A stretch of 55,435 nt of DNA, taken from IMG/VR virus record IMGVR_UViG_3300006919_000067, positions 1 to 55,435 of that record. One strand, written 5' to 3'. Below, one piece after another: positions 48,573 through 55,435 of this stretch; position 1 is the first letter of the stretch, and each line of letters begins with the position of its first letter. The stretch comes from a virus. A model generated the notes under the pieces. It made no database searches. It was not told the origin of the DNA and was given only the letters and a program-made list of their open reading frames with translations. The position numbers and the translations under genes were made by a program.

Positions 48573-49415
48573 CTAAATGAAGTCCTCTATATCCTCTAGT
48601 AACATTCGGCAACGTTTCTCTACAAAGTAGGGAAAGACTTTACCTCTGTTGTTCCACTTGTCTTGCTCTTCAAAACTATTTAGTATTTTAGATTTTACTG
48701 AACTAGGAGTTTCTTCTAAATCAATAAGTTTTTTATTGCGACAATAGTTCCTATACACTTCATCACCCATAGCTTTGATATCTTCTGTAAGTTTATCTAT
48801 AGTAGTTTGGCGCATAGGTGTTTGTCGGATGCCTTCTACAAAACAATCATCATTGCTTAGTACATTAGGAACACCATCTGATTGATCACCCTTTAAAATA
48901 AGTTCTAATAACTGTTTTCTAGGGTTACGTTCTACAACAAATGATTTCTTCAAAGGAGAGTACTGTTGAACATTAGGATGCTTTTGTAGTTGTGCAAAGT
49001 CTTTATCTGATGATACGATCATGATAGGTTCGTTCTTACCAAACTCCTGAGTTTCTTCTACAAGAGTTGCAATAACATCATCTGCTTCGCATTCTTCTAC
49101 TAACACAGTTTTATATGGAAAGTGTTCCCCAATCTCTTCATACACCTGATAGATGATCCTAAACAGTTCATCCCAATCAACGTTATCTTTCTTTCTATTA
49201 CTACCACGTTTAAACTTGTAGTTAGGAAAGAAGTCTTTACGCCAGTTCTTTCTACCATCACCACATACTACTATTTCACCATAGTTCTCTTTAAACTTAT
49301 TTCTATACATTCTAATATTATTCAAGATGAGATGACGAAAAAGATCTTCATTCATCTCATCTTTCTGTTGAATAATACTACCAATGGCTACTGCATTATA
49401 ATCAATTAATATCAT
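48573..49415 (-). CDS. rnh: RNase H / 5'-3' exonuclease (FEN family)
   Basis: 280 residues (T4: 305). MILIDYNAVAIGSI carries the N-terminal Asp, EIVVCGDGRKNWRKDFFPNY then KFKRG the DxR arch region, VEECEADDVIATLVEE the EADD metal site, MIVSSDKDFAQLQKHPNVQQ the SDKD site, and LILKGDQSDGVPNVLSND the GDxSD. It removes RNA primers at lagging-strand forks. A sigma70 promoter is directly upstream. Confidence 0.88.
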   Translation of the reverse strand: MILIDYNAVAIGSIIQQKDEMNEDLFRHLILNNIRMYRNKFKENYGEIVVCGDGRKNWRKDFFPNYKFKRGSNRKKDNVDWDELFRIIYQVYEEIGEHFPYKTVLVEECEADDVIATLVEETQEFGKNEPIMIVSSDKDFAQLQKHPNVQQYSPLKKSFVVERNPRKQLLELILKGDQSDGVPNVLSNDDCFVEGIRQTPMRQTTIDKLTEDIKAMGDEVYRNYCRNKKLIDLEETPSSVKSKILNSFEEQDKWNNRGKVFPYFVEKRCRMLLEDIEDFI

Positions 49416-49445
49416 ATACTATCCTGTCTCAAAAACCTTTAGTTT

Positions 49446-49473
49446 ATTATATACTATTTTACTGATTCGTCAA
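49446..49473 (-). promoter_or_regulatory. Sigma70-type promoter for RNase H
   Basis: Minus strand TTGACG, 16 bp, TATAAT, in the 54-bp gap; the same TTGACGAATCA box recurs in the antisense promoter at 16155-16182. Confidence 0.8.
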
Positions 49474-49946
49474 TACTCTTTATTCATTTTCTTCATTGCT
49501 GCCTCATAATCTTCTTGAGATACAATACCTTCTGCCAACAGTCTTTCTCTGTTTTTCATGTGTGCAGCCTGTGTATCCTCTTTAGACCCACCAAAGTAAG
49601 GAACACAGTGTCCTTCTTCGATCATGATATCAGTAACCTTACGTCCATCAGGCACACGAAAGTCTCCAAGGATACGTCCAAACTTACCCTTCATATCTTC
49701 GCCATGCTTGTTTTCTGTGGTGATTAGTTTGCCGCCATCTTTCATGAGTTCTTTCAGTCTAGCCTTTGCAGCCTCACCAAACAGATCTTCTACTCTGTCA
49801 GATGTGCGTGACTCAGGTGTATCAATGCCCATGATCCGCACTCTCTCATCTTTAAGACAAACACCAAATCCTAAATCGATATCAACATCAACCGTGTCTC
49901 CATCTAGAACCTTTATTACTGTTACGTCATATTCGTTGTGTTGCAT
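49470..49946 (-). CDS. Thermonuclease (SNase-like)
   Basis: 158 residues. VTVIKVLDGDTVDVDIDLGF holds the metal Asp residues, ERVRIMGIDTPESR the Arg and catalytic Glu, and KGKFGRILGDF the second Arg, the staphylococcal nuclease arrangement. No signal peptide. It would cleave host or unpackaged DNA/RNA in the cytoplasm, giving nucleotides for the reductase nearby. The ATG adjoins the stop of the GIY-YIG gene. Confidence 0.85.
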   Translation of the reverse strand: MQHNEYDVTVIKVLDGDTVDVDIDLGFGVCLKDERVRIMGIDTPESRTSDRVEDLFGEAAKARLKELMKDGGKLITTENKHGEDMKGKFGRILGDFRVPDGRKVTDIMIEEGHCVPYFGGSKEDTQAAHMKNRERLLAEGIVSQEDYEAAMKKMNKEY

Positions 49947-50357
49947 TTATTCTTTCCCTAATATGTGTTTACGATGTATCTTTCCTCCAATAAATGCATT
50001 ATAATACTCATCAGGCTTCAGGAGAACATCTCTCTCTAGCTGATATTTCATTTCATAGTAAGAGCATAGCCCCTTTGTCTTACAAAGTTTTAAGATCTCT
50101 CTGTTAAAGTTTTCTGCGCCTTTAGTTTCCACTAACATTTTTACTTCGGTACTGCTACCATAGTATTTACGCCAATCGCTCTCAGTGCGGCTCCTAACGG
50201 CTCTCTTGCGTGTTTTAGTGACAGGTAGCTTCTTTGGCTTCCAAAAAAACTTCTTGCCAATATATTTCATTCCAGTATCTAGTTCAGTGATTTCATACAC
50301 AAATCCCTGATATTCTTCAGGTGTTTCTTCAAACACTTTACCATTATAATACCACAT
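49947..50357 (-). CDS. GIY-YIG endonuclease-like protein (SegE type)
   Basis: 136 residues from the ATG at 50357. EYQGFVYEITELDTGMKYIG then KKFFW is the GIY-YIG strand pair, DWRKYYGSSTEV and FNREILKLCKTKGLCSYYEM follow the SegE-like domain, with a Glu in YYEMKYQLE. T4 Seg proteins are freestanding homing nucleases; here the gene sits inside a hairpin/late-promoter device (50362-50392), like T4 I-TevI regulation. An 8-residue upstream extension is unlikely because it falls in the hairpin. Confidence 0.72.
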   Translation of the reverse strand: MWYYNGKVFEETPEEYQGFVYEITELDTGMKYIGKKFFWKPKKLPVTKTRKRAVRSRTESDWRKYYGSSTEVKMLVETKGAENFNREILKLCKTKGLCSYYEMKYQLERDVLLKPDEYYNAFIGGKIHRKHILGKE

Positions 50358-50361
50358 AAAA

Positions 50362-50389
50362 AAATAGCCCTGCTGTTGCAAGGCTATTT
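50362..50389 (-). promoter_or_regulatory. RBS-sequestering hairpin (possible terminator)
   Basis: Minus strand arms AAATAGCCTTGC and GCAGGGCTATTT form a 12-bp stem (one G-U) with loop AACA, followed by four T (seven including the arm). The 3' arm contains the AGGG ribosome site of the endonuclease gene. The 5' arm overlaps the late promoter, so only read-through RNA can form the hairpin. Confidence 0.75.
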
Positions 50390-50392
50390 ATA
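50385..50392 (-). promoter_or_regulatory. T4-type late promoter within the hairpin arm
   Basis: TATAAATAGCC on the minus strand, immediately after the stop of the zinc-ribbon gene. With normal late spacing the RNA starts near 50379, about 22 nt before the ATG, and lacks most of the hairpin 5' arm. Confidence 0.72.
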
Positions 50393-50527
50393 CTAATCTT
50401 CTACTTCTTCAAACTCTATGGGAGATCCGCACATTGGGCAGTATTGTGGAACCTCTTCGCTATCTACCACTAATACCTGCGTTTCGGTCTCACAAGCGAT
50501 ACACTCTGCCCAATATTCTTCTTCCAT
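50393..50527 (-). CDS. Small zinc-ribbon protein (44 residues)
   Basis: ATG 50527 (AGGAGA upstream) to TAG 50393. Two CxxC pairs (ECIACETETQ and YCPMCGSPIE) separated by ~20 residues give a rubredoxin/zinc-ribbon knuckle. Acidic ends (MEEEYW, EFEEVED). It is the first gene downstream of the reductase and may be a redox or zinc partner. No named family. Confidence 0.7.
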   Translation of the reverse strand: MEEEYWAECIACETETQVLVVDSEEVPQYCPMCGSPIEFEEVED

Positions 50528-50561
50528 GTTCTCTCCTATTATTGGCTTGCTACTATATAGC

Positions 50562-52790
50562 CTAGAAGGTTATTTCACATGCGCCCCCTTGACACGCAAT
50601 AGCTCCCATAGTATCGATCTCAGTGAACCGCTTTTCATCTAGTTCTGATGAGAAGTCCACAGACTGAATATTCTGTTGTATCTTTTCCCACTTGTGAAGT
50701 AAGAACACATCTTTCAGACAATACTCAGTTTCCTTAAGATCTCCCATGAAGTAGTTATCAGCAAACTTGTTGAACCGTCTAATCCACTCAGCACGTAGGT
50801 CAGAGACTTCTCCTTGATACTCAGGTGGAGTTTGTGCAATCTGTGTTGCTTCCCATAGATCACGAAACCCTTGCTTACGAGTATCCACAATCAGACCTGA
50901 TGCAAACAAAGCAGCCTTGCCATACTTAGCAACAATCTGATCTTCTGTTAATACTTCTGTCATAGGTGCTTGGGCAAAGTCTTTATCACCCATACCTGCC
51001 AAGAAACTAATACCTGCAAAGTTGTGACGATTTTCAAACACATAGTCTTCTACTTCGTTCCACATATGAGGCAACACAGTTACAGTATTTGATACGTTGT
51101 GACGTGTCTTAGGGTTTGCACATAGCTCTACATTCGTACCTGCTTCTACCCAATTATTTTGCACAGTACTTACTTTCTCAAGTAATGCTTTACCATACAA
51201 CTCTTCACGATACAAAGATCCTTCAGGAGTGATGATTGGGAATGCTACACAGTAGTCTGTGCCATTAGCAGACCATACAGACTCTTCAACCATGTATGGA
51301 TTAGTTTTTGCCAACAACTGTCCTACCTCAGTTTCTTTGTTCAACTGAATGTGACGCAAGTAACGAGCACTATGCTCTGCATGAATACCAGAAGCAGTTT
51401 CTAATAGAACTGATGCATTACCTGATGGTTTAACACAAGTAGTACGTGCTGCAGGGTTGATACCAATCAATGCTGCAACTTCCTTGTTGACAGACTTAAC
51501 AATCTCTGCGCCTTGACGTTGAGTTTCTTCATCAAACAACACATTAGGATTATTCATCCAACCAGTTACAGACACGCCCAACAGTGCTTCACGCTCAAAG
51601 ATACGCTTGCTTGTTTCTGTTAGATATTTGAAATCAGTATAACCTGCTTGTAGTGTACCTAAGATTGCTCCTGCACGACATGCCTTAAAGAACTCATCTT
51701 GGCTTGTACACTTACCACCATTGATCTCTGTTAGGTTACATCCCTGCCAACCTGATTCTCCATCAATCTGCGGATACATGCCAATCTCAACACAAGGATT
51801 AGTCGTGATATCTCTGTCTTCGACAAAGAAAAATCCGGGCTCTCCGAACTCTTTGATCGAACCCATAATCTTTTTAAACTCTTCTCTAGTGATTTCGGAT
51901 CTGACGATAACTGCTGAATTATTGCTTCGGCCCCTTTGAGGGTTATCGATGAACCAGTTCCCTGTTTTGGCATTAATCATTTCCTCATCTTCGGGTGAGA
52001 ATAAACAGATAGTCGCACTACGTCTTACACCACCTGCTAGAACCGCATCTGCAGCATGCATGGCAATGTCATAAACCTCAATAGGCTTAAGCACATCACG
52101 CCCTGATAAAACAATAGTCTGTAGGATATGCTCAATCTTATCTAGTGCTCTACGTAGTGGTTCAGGGCCAGGGGCTTTAAATCCACCGTTGATCATGGCA
52201 CCCTTTGGACGCACTTGGTTTAAATCGAAATATACTTTACGTCCTTCCATTTCAGGAAACTGTCCACCACCCACAAAGTATGATGACATAAGCGCACCTA
52301 GCGCATCAGCCCAACCTTCAACAGAATCTTCTACGATCCAACCTTTGGCTTGCTTCTTACGTTCAGCTAAATTTGGCAACTTCTCCACATGATGCTTTTG
52401 CACAGAGAACCCTGCCCCTGCGCCACAGAGAAGCACGTAGAATAGCTCTGAAAAGAAACGTGGTCTATCGGCATAGGTTGACGTACAGTTATACATTCTC
52501 ATCATATGTTTGCGTAACTGATCTCCACCAAACTGTAGAGCACGTTGAGCACCTAGTGCATACTTTAACTTATAAAGAGATTCTGCCTCATTGATCATCT
52601 GATTAAGTTCAGGTGTCATCTTGTCTTTGTAGTAATCTCTGTGCATGTTCATAACACGACTTACAGACTCATCCCAACTCTCATAGCGTTCTTTGGTGTC
52701 ATCCCACCTACTGTATCCTTCATAAAATTTAGTTTTGGACATAAGACTTCTTGTGTCTCTATCCCTATTGTTGTTGACAAGTTTGAGCAT
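50562..52790 (-). CDS. nrdJ: Class II (B12-dependent) ribonucleotide reductase
   Basis: 742 residues, like monomeric adenosylcobalamin-dependent NTP reductase. MYNCTSTYADRPRFFSELFY then VLLCGAGAGFSVQKHHVEKL is the class II N-terminal block. NPCVEIGM with GWQGCNLTEING and TTCVKPSGNASVLL hold active-site residues. The C-terminal ACQGGACEITF supplies the exchange cysteines. No small radical-generating subunit is seen nearby, as expected for class II. It makes deoxynucleotides and needs host cobalamin. A sigma70 promoter (52872) precedes it. Confidence 0.88.
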   Translation of the reverse strand: MLKLVNNNRDRDTRSLMSKTKFYEGYSRWDDTKERYESWDESVSRVMNMHRDYYKDKMTPELNQMINEAESLYKLKYALGAQRALQFGGDQLRKHMMRMYNCTSTYADRPRFFSELFYVLLCGAGAGFSVQKHHVEKLPNLAERKKQAKGWIVEDSVEGWADALGALMSSYFVGGGQFPEMEGRKVYFDLNQVRPKGAMINGGFKAPGPEPLRRALDKIEHILQTIVLSGRDVLKPIEVYDIAMHAADAVLAGGVRRSATICLFSPEDEEMINAKTGNWFIDNPQRGRSNNSAVIVRSEITREEFKKIMGSIKEFGEPGFFFVEDRDITTNPCVEIGMYPQIDGESGWQGCNLTEINGGKCTSQDEFFKACRAGAILGTLQAGYTDFKYLTETSKRIFEREALLGVSVTGWMNNPNVLFDEETQRQGAEIVKSVNKEVAALIGINPAARTTCVKPSGNASVLLETASGIHAEHSARYLRHIQLNKETEVGQLLAKTNPYMVEESVWSANGTDYCVAFPIITPEGSLYREELYGKALLEKVSTVQNNWVEAGTNVELCANPKTRHNVSNTVTVLPHMWNEVEDYVFENRHNFAGISFLAGMGDKDFAQAPMTEVLTEDQIVAKYGKAALFASGLIVDTRKQGFRDLWEATQIAQTPPEYQGEVSDLRAEWIRRFNKFADNYFMGDLKETEYCLKDVFLLHKWEKIQQNIQSVDFSSELDEKRFTEIDTMGAIACQGGACEITF

Positions 52791-52871
52791 CTAGCACCTC
52801 TTTAAGTAAATAGTTGTTAATACCGCTAATCCGTATGACTAGCAGTCTAATGTGTTTTTTCTGATTGGTGT

Positions 52872-52900
52872 AGTATATAGTAAAAGAAAGAATCTTGCAA
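52872..52900 (-). promoter_or_regulatory. Sigma70-type promoter for the reductase
   Basis: Minus strand TTGCAA, 17 bp, TATACT, in the 138-bp gap; TSS near 52865 gives a ~75-nt leader ending in AAAGAGG. The rest of the gap is AT-rich with no other clear signal. Confidence 0.75.
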
Positions 52901-52928
52901 CTACATATTGTAATAAAAAATAATATTT

Positions 52929-53801
52929 TTATGTGTAATCATAAATTATTTGTTCAGTGTCCATATTAATATCAGTTCTGACTTTTACTTTAGTTTTATT
53001 TTTTATAAAGTCTTCTAATACGTCTGCCTGATATGCGTGAGCATCTGATTCCCAATGAAAGTTATCTTCACACTTAGTAAAGCATTCGTGTTCTAAGTGT
53101 TCATAGAATCCAGTTTCAAAAGGATCTTCAAGTAACCAGTTATCTAAATTTATTAGTTTGAATACTGGGTCTTCGGAAAAATCTTTTCCGATAGGATAAT
53201 AGTTCAAAATGACTAGTGGTATGTTATTAGATTCACATATTTGCTGTAAGTGTAAAAAGCTTTTTACGAAATCAAACTTCATGTATGTTCCAGTGTGATC
53301 ACCACAAGTTCTACGATCTACTATTATGGTATTTGTTTTAGTATTGATATAGTTTGTTGTTAAAGCCGTGGACTCAGTAGGTGAACCATAATATTCCATA
53401 TGCTGTTTCATTGCAGCATGTATCATAAACTTTCGATACTTACCCATCCATGAAATCTGACTTTCTAAATCGTTGATACGATGGGCTGCATGAAACCCTG
53501 TGGCAGGAACATATGCTCTATAAAAGTCTGTAGTCTGTAATACAATCATACTAGGTATTTCATATTTTGAATCAGGCGATAATGCCCATAACAAATATGT
53601 AATAGTATCATCGACTATGCTTTTATTGCATTTCCCAGACCAGGAAATATTATATTCCGACATATTAAATTTTGATGCTAATGCGACTGAATATCTACCT
53701 TCTAAGGGAACAACATATTCTTCTGGTTCCATTCCAAGACGTGGTTTTTTTACACGATGTTGTTCACCGTATGTAAAACTACAACCATTAAAAAATATCA
53801 T
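52929..53801 (-). CDS. SGNH/GDSL-like hydrolase
   Basis: 290 residues. FFNGCSFTYGEQ is the Ser-bearing block (GxS), MSEYNISWSGKCNKSIVDDT holds the Gly/Asn blocks, and CEDNFHWESDAHAYQADVLE the D-x-x-H plus late His (DNFHW...H). Such enzymes remove or add acyl groups on sugars, consistent with the glycan theme nearby. Its 5' end overlaps the carbamoyltransferase stop by 4 bp, so both are co-translated. Confidence 0.75.
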   Translation of the reverse strand: MIFFNGCSFTYGEQHRVKKPRLGMEPEEYVVPLEGRYSVALASKFNMSEYNISWSGKCNKSIVDDTITYLLWALSPDSKYEIPSMIVLQTTDFYRAYVPATGFHAAHRINDLESQISWMGKYRKFMIHAAMKQHMEYYGSPTESTALTTNYINTKTNTIIVDRRTCGDHTGTYMKFDFVKSFLHLQQICESNNIPLVILNYYPIGKDFSEDPVFKLINLDNWLLEDPFETGFYEHLEHECFTKCEDNFHWESDAHAYQADVLEDFIKNKTKVKVRTDINMDTEQIIYDYT

Positions 53802-55144
53802 CCAAAAACCTTAACATTATATTTGTTTTCAAATAAAATTCCATCATAACGATTATTACAGATAGGTTTTCCTCTAACATTAAGAGAAGTGTTTAGTAAC
53901 ATAGGAACTTTTGTACGTTCATAAAATTCTTCTAATATAGATCTTATGATAGATTTACAATCTTTTCTTACAATCTGAACTCTAGCAGTTCCATCAACAT
54001 GAGTCACTGATTTATAGTCGTGTTTTGCTTTTGAAACATATTGCATGTACTCGTTCATTGGACCTTCAAAATATTCATCAGCAAACTCTTCTAGTATAGC
54101 AGGAGCGAATGGTCTAAAAACTTCTCTTTGTTTTACTCTATTAACAGTATCTTTTATATCATATATAGGGTTAGCCAAGAAGCTCCGATTTCCTAACGCT
54201 CTGGGTCCAAACTCAGCTTTTCCGTGAATAACTCCACACATTCCCTTGTCTAGTAATATATTAACAACTCTTTTAGGATTTATATCAGTAATATTTTCAA
54301 ATCCAAGATAAGGATCTATCCAGTTTATTCTGTCTTTACCTGTGGCTAAAGCATAGCTTCTAGCAGCAGCGCCCAAAGCCCCACCACCATCCGTAGGGTT
54401 TATCGCTATCCACATGTCATCGAACAAATCACGAACCAAAGAATTGGCAACAACGTTTTGTGCAACACCCCCTGCATAGCAAAGCTTACTGCCATATTTT
54501 CTAGCATTCTTTGCTAGTCTAAGTATTTCTTGTTCTGCCCATTTCTGTACTGTAGCAGCAGCATCTTCTTTTTTTATACTTTTTAGGATTTTAACATTTT
54601 CAACATCTACATCAGCAGGTTCGCCAAAACTAGCCATCCCCATCACGATATATTCTTCTTCTAAAGGTTTATAACCCAATGCCTTTGTTGCCATTGCGTA
54701 TACTCCACCAATAGATTTTGGTATAACCTCTTCGTGTAATAGATTAAAGTTGTGGTCAAATATTGTTGCTGATTGATATTCTCCTGCCCCATCAATATTC
54801 AGCATTACAGTATCTTCACTTGAACTCCAAGGTCTTGTGTAGTATGAAGATGCGGCATGACTTTCATGATGCACCATACAACCAACTTTTGTGTTCACTT
54901 GAGTTTCGATATCTTGAATATTATATTCTTTAACATATGAATGATTCTTTCTAAGACTTGGATCTTCATACCAAGTCACAGAATCTTCTTTCGATATCAT
55001 GTCTATGAGTTTCCAATGAAGCGATGGATCATTTTTTCTTTTAGAAAATCTTTCGCTTTCTCCAACAAAACCTAAATCACCATTCTCTTCTACAAATGCT
55101 ATAGCTGCATTATGTAAACCACCACTAATACCACAATATTTCAT
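53798..55144 (-). CDS. Carbamoyltransferase (TobZ/NodU family)
   Basis: 448 residues. SGGLHNAAIAFVEENGDLGF then ESERFSKRKND is the N-terminal YrdC-like/ASKHA start, CMVHHESHAASSYYTRPW the metal-binding H..H site, GEYQSATIFD and LCYAGGVAQNVVANSLV the ATP part, and KAEFGPRALGNRSFLAN then FRPFAPAILEEF the C-terminal domain. It transfers a carbamoyl group from carbamoyl phosphate to a hydroxyl, often on a sugar. Probably acts on the same unknown target as the SGNH hydrolase. Confidence 0.85.
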   Translation of the reverse strand: MKYCGISGGLHNAAIAFVEENGDLGFVGESERFSKRKNDPSLHWKLIDMISKEDSVTWYEDPSLRKNHSYVKEYNIQDIETQVNTKVGCMVHHESHAASSYYTRPWSSSEDTVMLNIDGAGEYQSATIFDHNFNLLHEEVIPKSIGGVYAMATKALGYKPLEEEYIVMGMASFGEPADVDVENVKILKSIKKEDAAATVQKWAEQEILRLAKNARKYGSKLCYAGGVAQNVVANSLVRDLFDDMWIAINPTDGGGALGAAARSYALATGKDRINWIDPYLGFENITDINPKRVVNILLDKGMCGVIHGKAEFGPRALGNRSFLANPIYDIKDTVNRVKQREVFRPFAPAILEEFADEYFEGPMNEYMQYVSKAKHDYKSVTHVDGTARVQIVRKDCKSIIRSILEEFYERTKVPMLLNTSLNVRGKPICNNRYDGILFENKYNVKVFG

Positions 55145-55435
55145 TATTCTGTTGCAGTTTCCTCTTTAGGTTCCTCTGCCAAAGCATCTTCATAGTATCC
55201 AATGATAGCCTGTGTATCCTTGATATACCTACGCATTTCTGCAATACCAAGTGCTAGGTTTTCATATCCTTTTGGAGTAATAGCAAAGAAAACCACATTA
55301 CCAGTTTTTTGCTCTAGTTCTGCTAGTTTTTCTTCTAGGTTATCTTCTGTGACAACATACCAATCCACAGGTGGGAACTGTACCGCTTTTGGTCTTTCTT
55401 GGATAGGAATGTTTTGTTTGGCGTATTCAGTCTGA
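55144..55435 (-). CDS. Hypothetical protein, 5' end outside window
   Basis: The frame is open from the right edge (codon 55434) to 55144, so the N-terminus lies outside. A GTG at 55368 is only an internal valine codon (FPPVDWYVV). Visible product: YAKQNIPIQERPKAVQFPPV, then DWYVVTEDNLEEKLAELEQK and FFAITPKGYENLALGIAEMR with an acidic tail. It resembles short lysis-accessory-type sequences but I cannot assign it. Confidence 0.6.
   Translation of the reverse strand, partial: QTEYAKQNIPIQERPKAVQFPPVDWYVVTEDNLEEKLAELEQKTGNVVFFAITPKGYENLALGIAEMRRYIKDTQAIIGYYEDALAEEPKEETATE

Noticed and set aside
50562-52790. Intein or intron in the reductase gene
   Set aside because: The frame is continuous at the normal family length (742 residues), and conserved motifs follow without insertion.
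55144-55368. Complete gene starting with GTG at 55368
   Set aside because: The reading frame is open through the GTG to the window edge and reads as normal protein, so the gene is truncated by the window rather than short.

Overview
The window is a contiguous, AT-rich, gene-dense piece of a T4-like contractile-tailed phage genome of the marine, cyanophage/pelagiphage-like kind. The baseplate wedge and hub genes (gp8, gp6, gp25, gp5-like, gp27-like, gp53, gp48, gp26), gp4, a tape measure, gp32, gp33, PhoH, RNase H and T4 late promoters (TATAAATA) all point this way. No photosynthesis gene is present. The reductase is a B12-dependent class II enzyme, so the host need not be a cyanobacterium; an alphaproteobacterial host is possible but unproven.

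Layout. 1-14982 (minus strand): tail fibre-like and baseplate genes, including three hub-associated proteins with peptidoglycan-hydrolase folds. 15029-20212 (plus strand): gp4, an FkbM-type methyltransferase, a virion assembly protein, a tail-tube-like protein, gp26, a gp51-like frame probably reached by -1 frameshifting, and the tape measure. A bidirectional hairpin at 20211-20238 separates this from the minus-strand replication and transcription block (gp32, 2OG oxygenase, gp33). 22.0-28.7 kb: small conserved genes, two glycosyltransferases, a methyltransferase, a short SDR and a P-loop kinase-like protein. 28.7-31.6 kb: a ParB-like gene, two tRNA genes (Thr-TGT, Arg-TCT), a candidate structured RNA, an A-type Fe-S protein and a secreted glycine-zipper protein. 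31.6-35.4 kb: an accessory block of short genes, several with their own sigma70-type promoter in a repeated leader. 35.4-46.9 kb: a tightly coupled minus-strand operon of about 17 genes rich in glycosyltransferases and methyltransferases, plus GalE, a radical SAM/SPASM protein and an oxygenase. 47-55.4 kb: PhoH, RNase H, a thermonuclease, a SegE-like GIY-YIG protein under hairpin/late-promoter control, class II ribonucleotide reductase, an SGNH hydrolase, a carbamoyltransferase and an edge-truncated gene.

Logic. Host-type sigma70 promoters (TTGACA, 16-17 bp, TATAAT-like) drive early genes. gp33 is the late co-activator expected to act at the TATAAATA promoters in front of structural genes. 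The most unusual content is the large sugar/methyl-transfer operon, together with the carbamoyltransferase and SGNH hydrolase near it. It looks like a dedicated glycan or modification pathway whose target (virion, host envelope or DNA) cannot be decided from sequence. Functions are assigned by motif recognition only; no database search was run.
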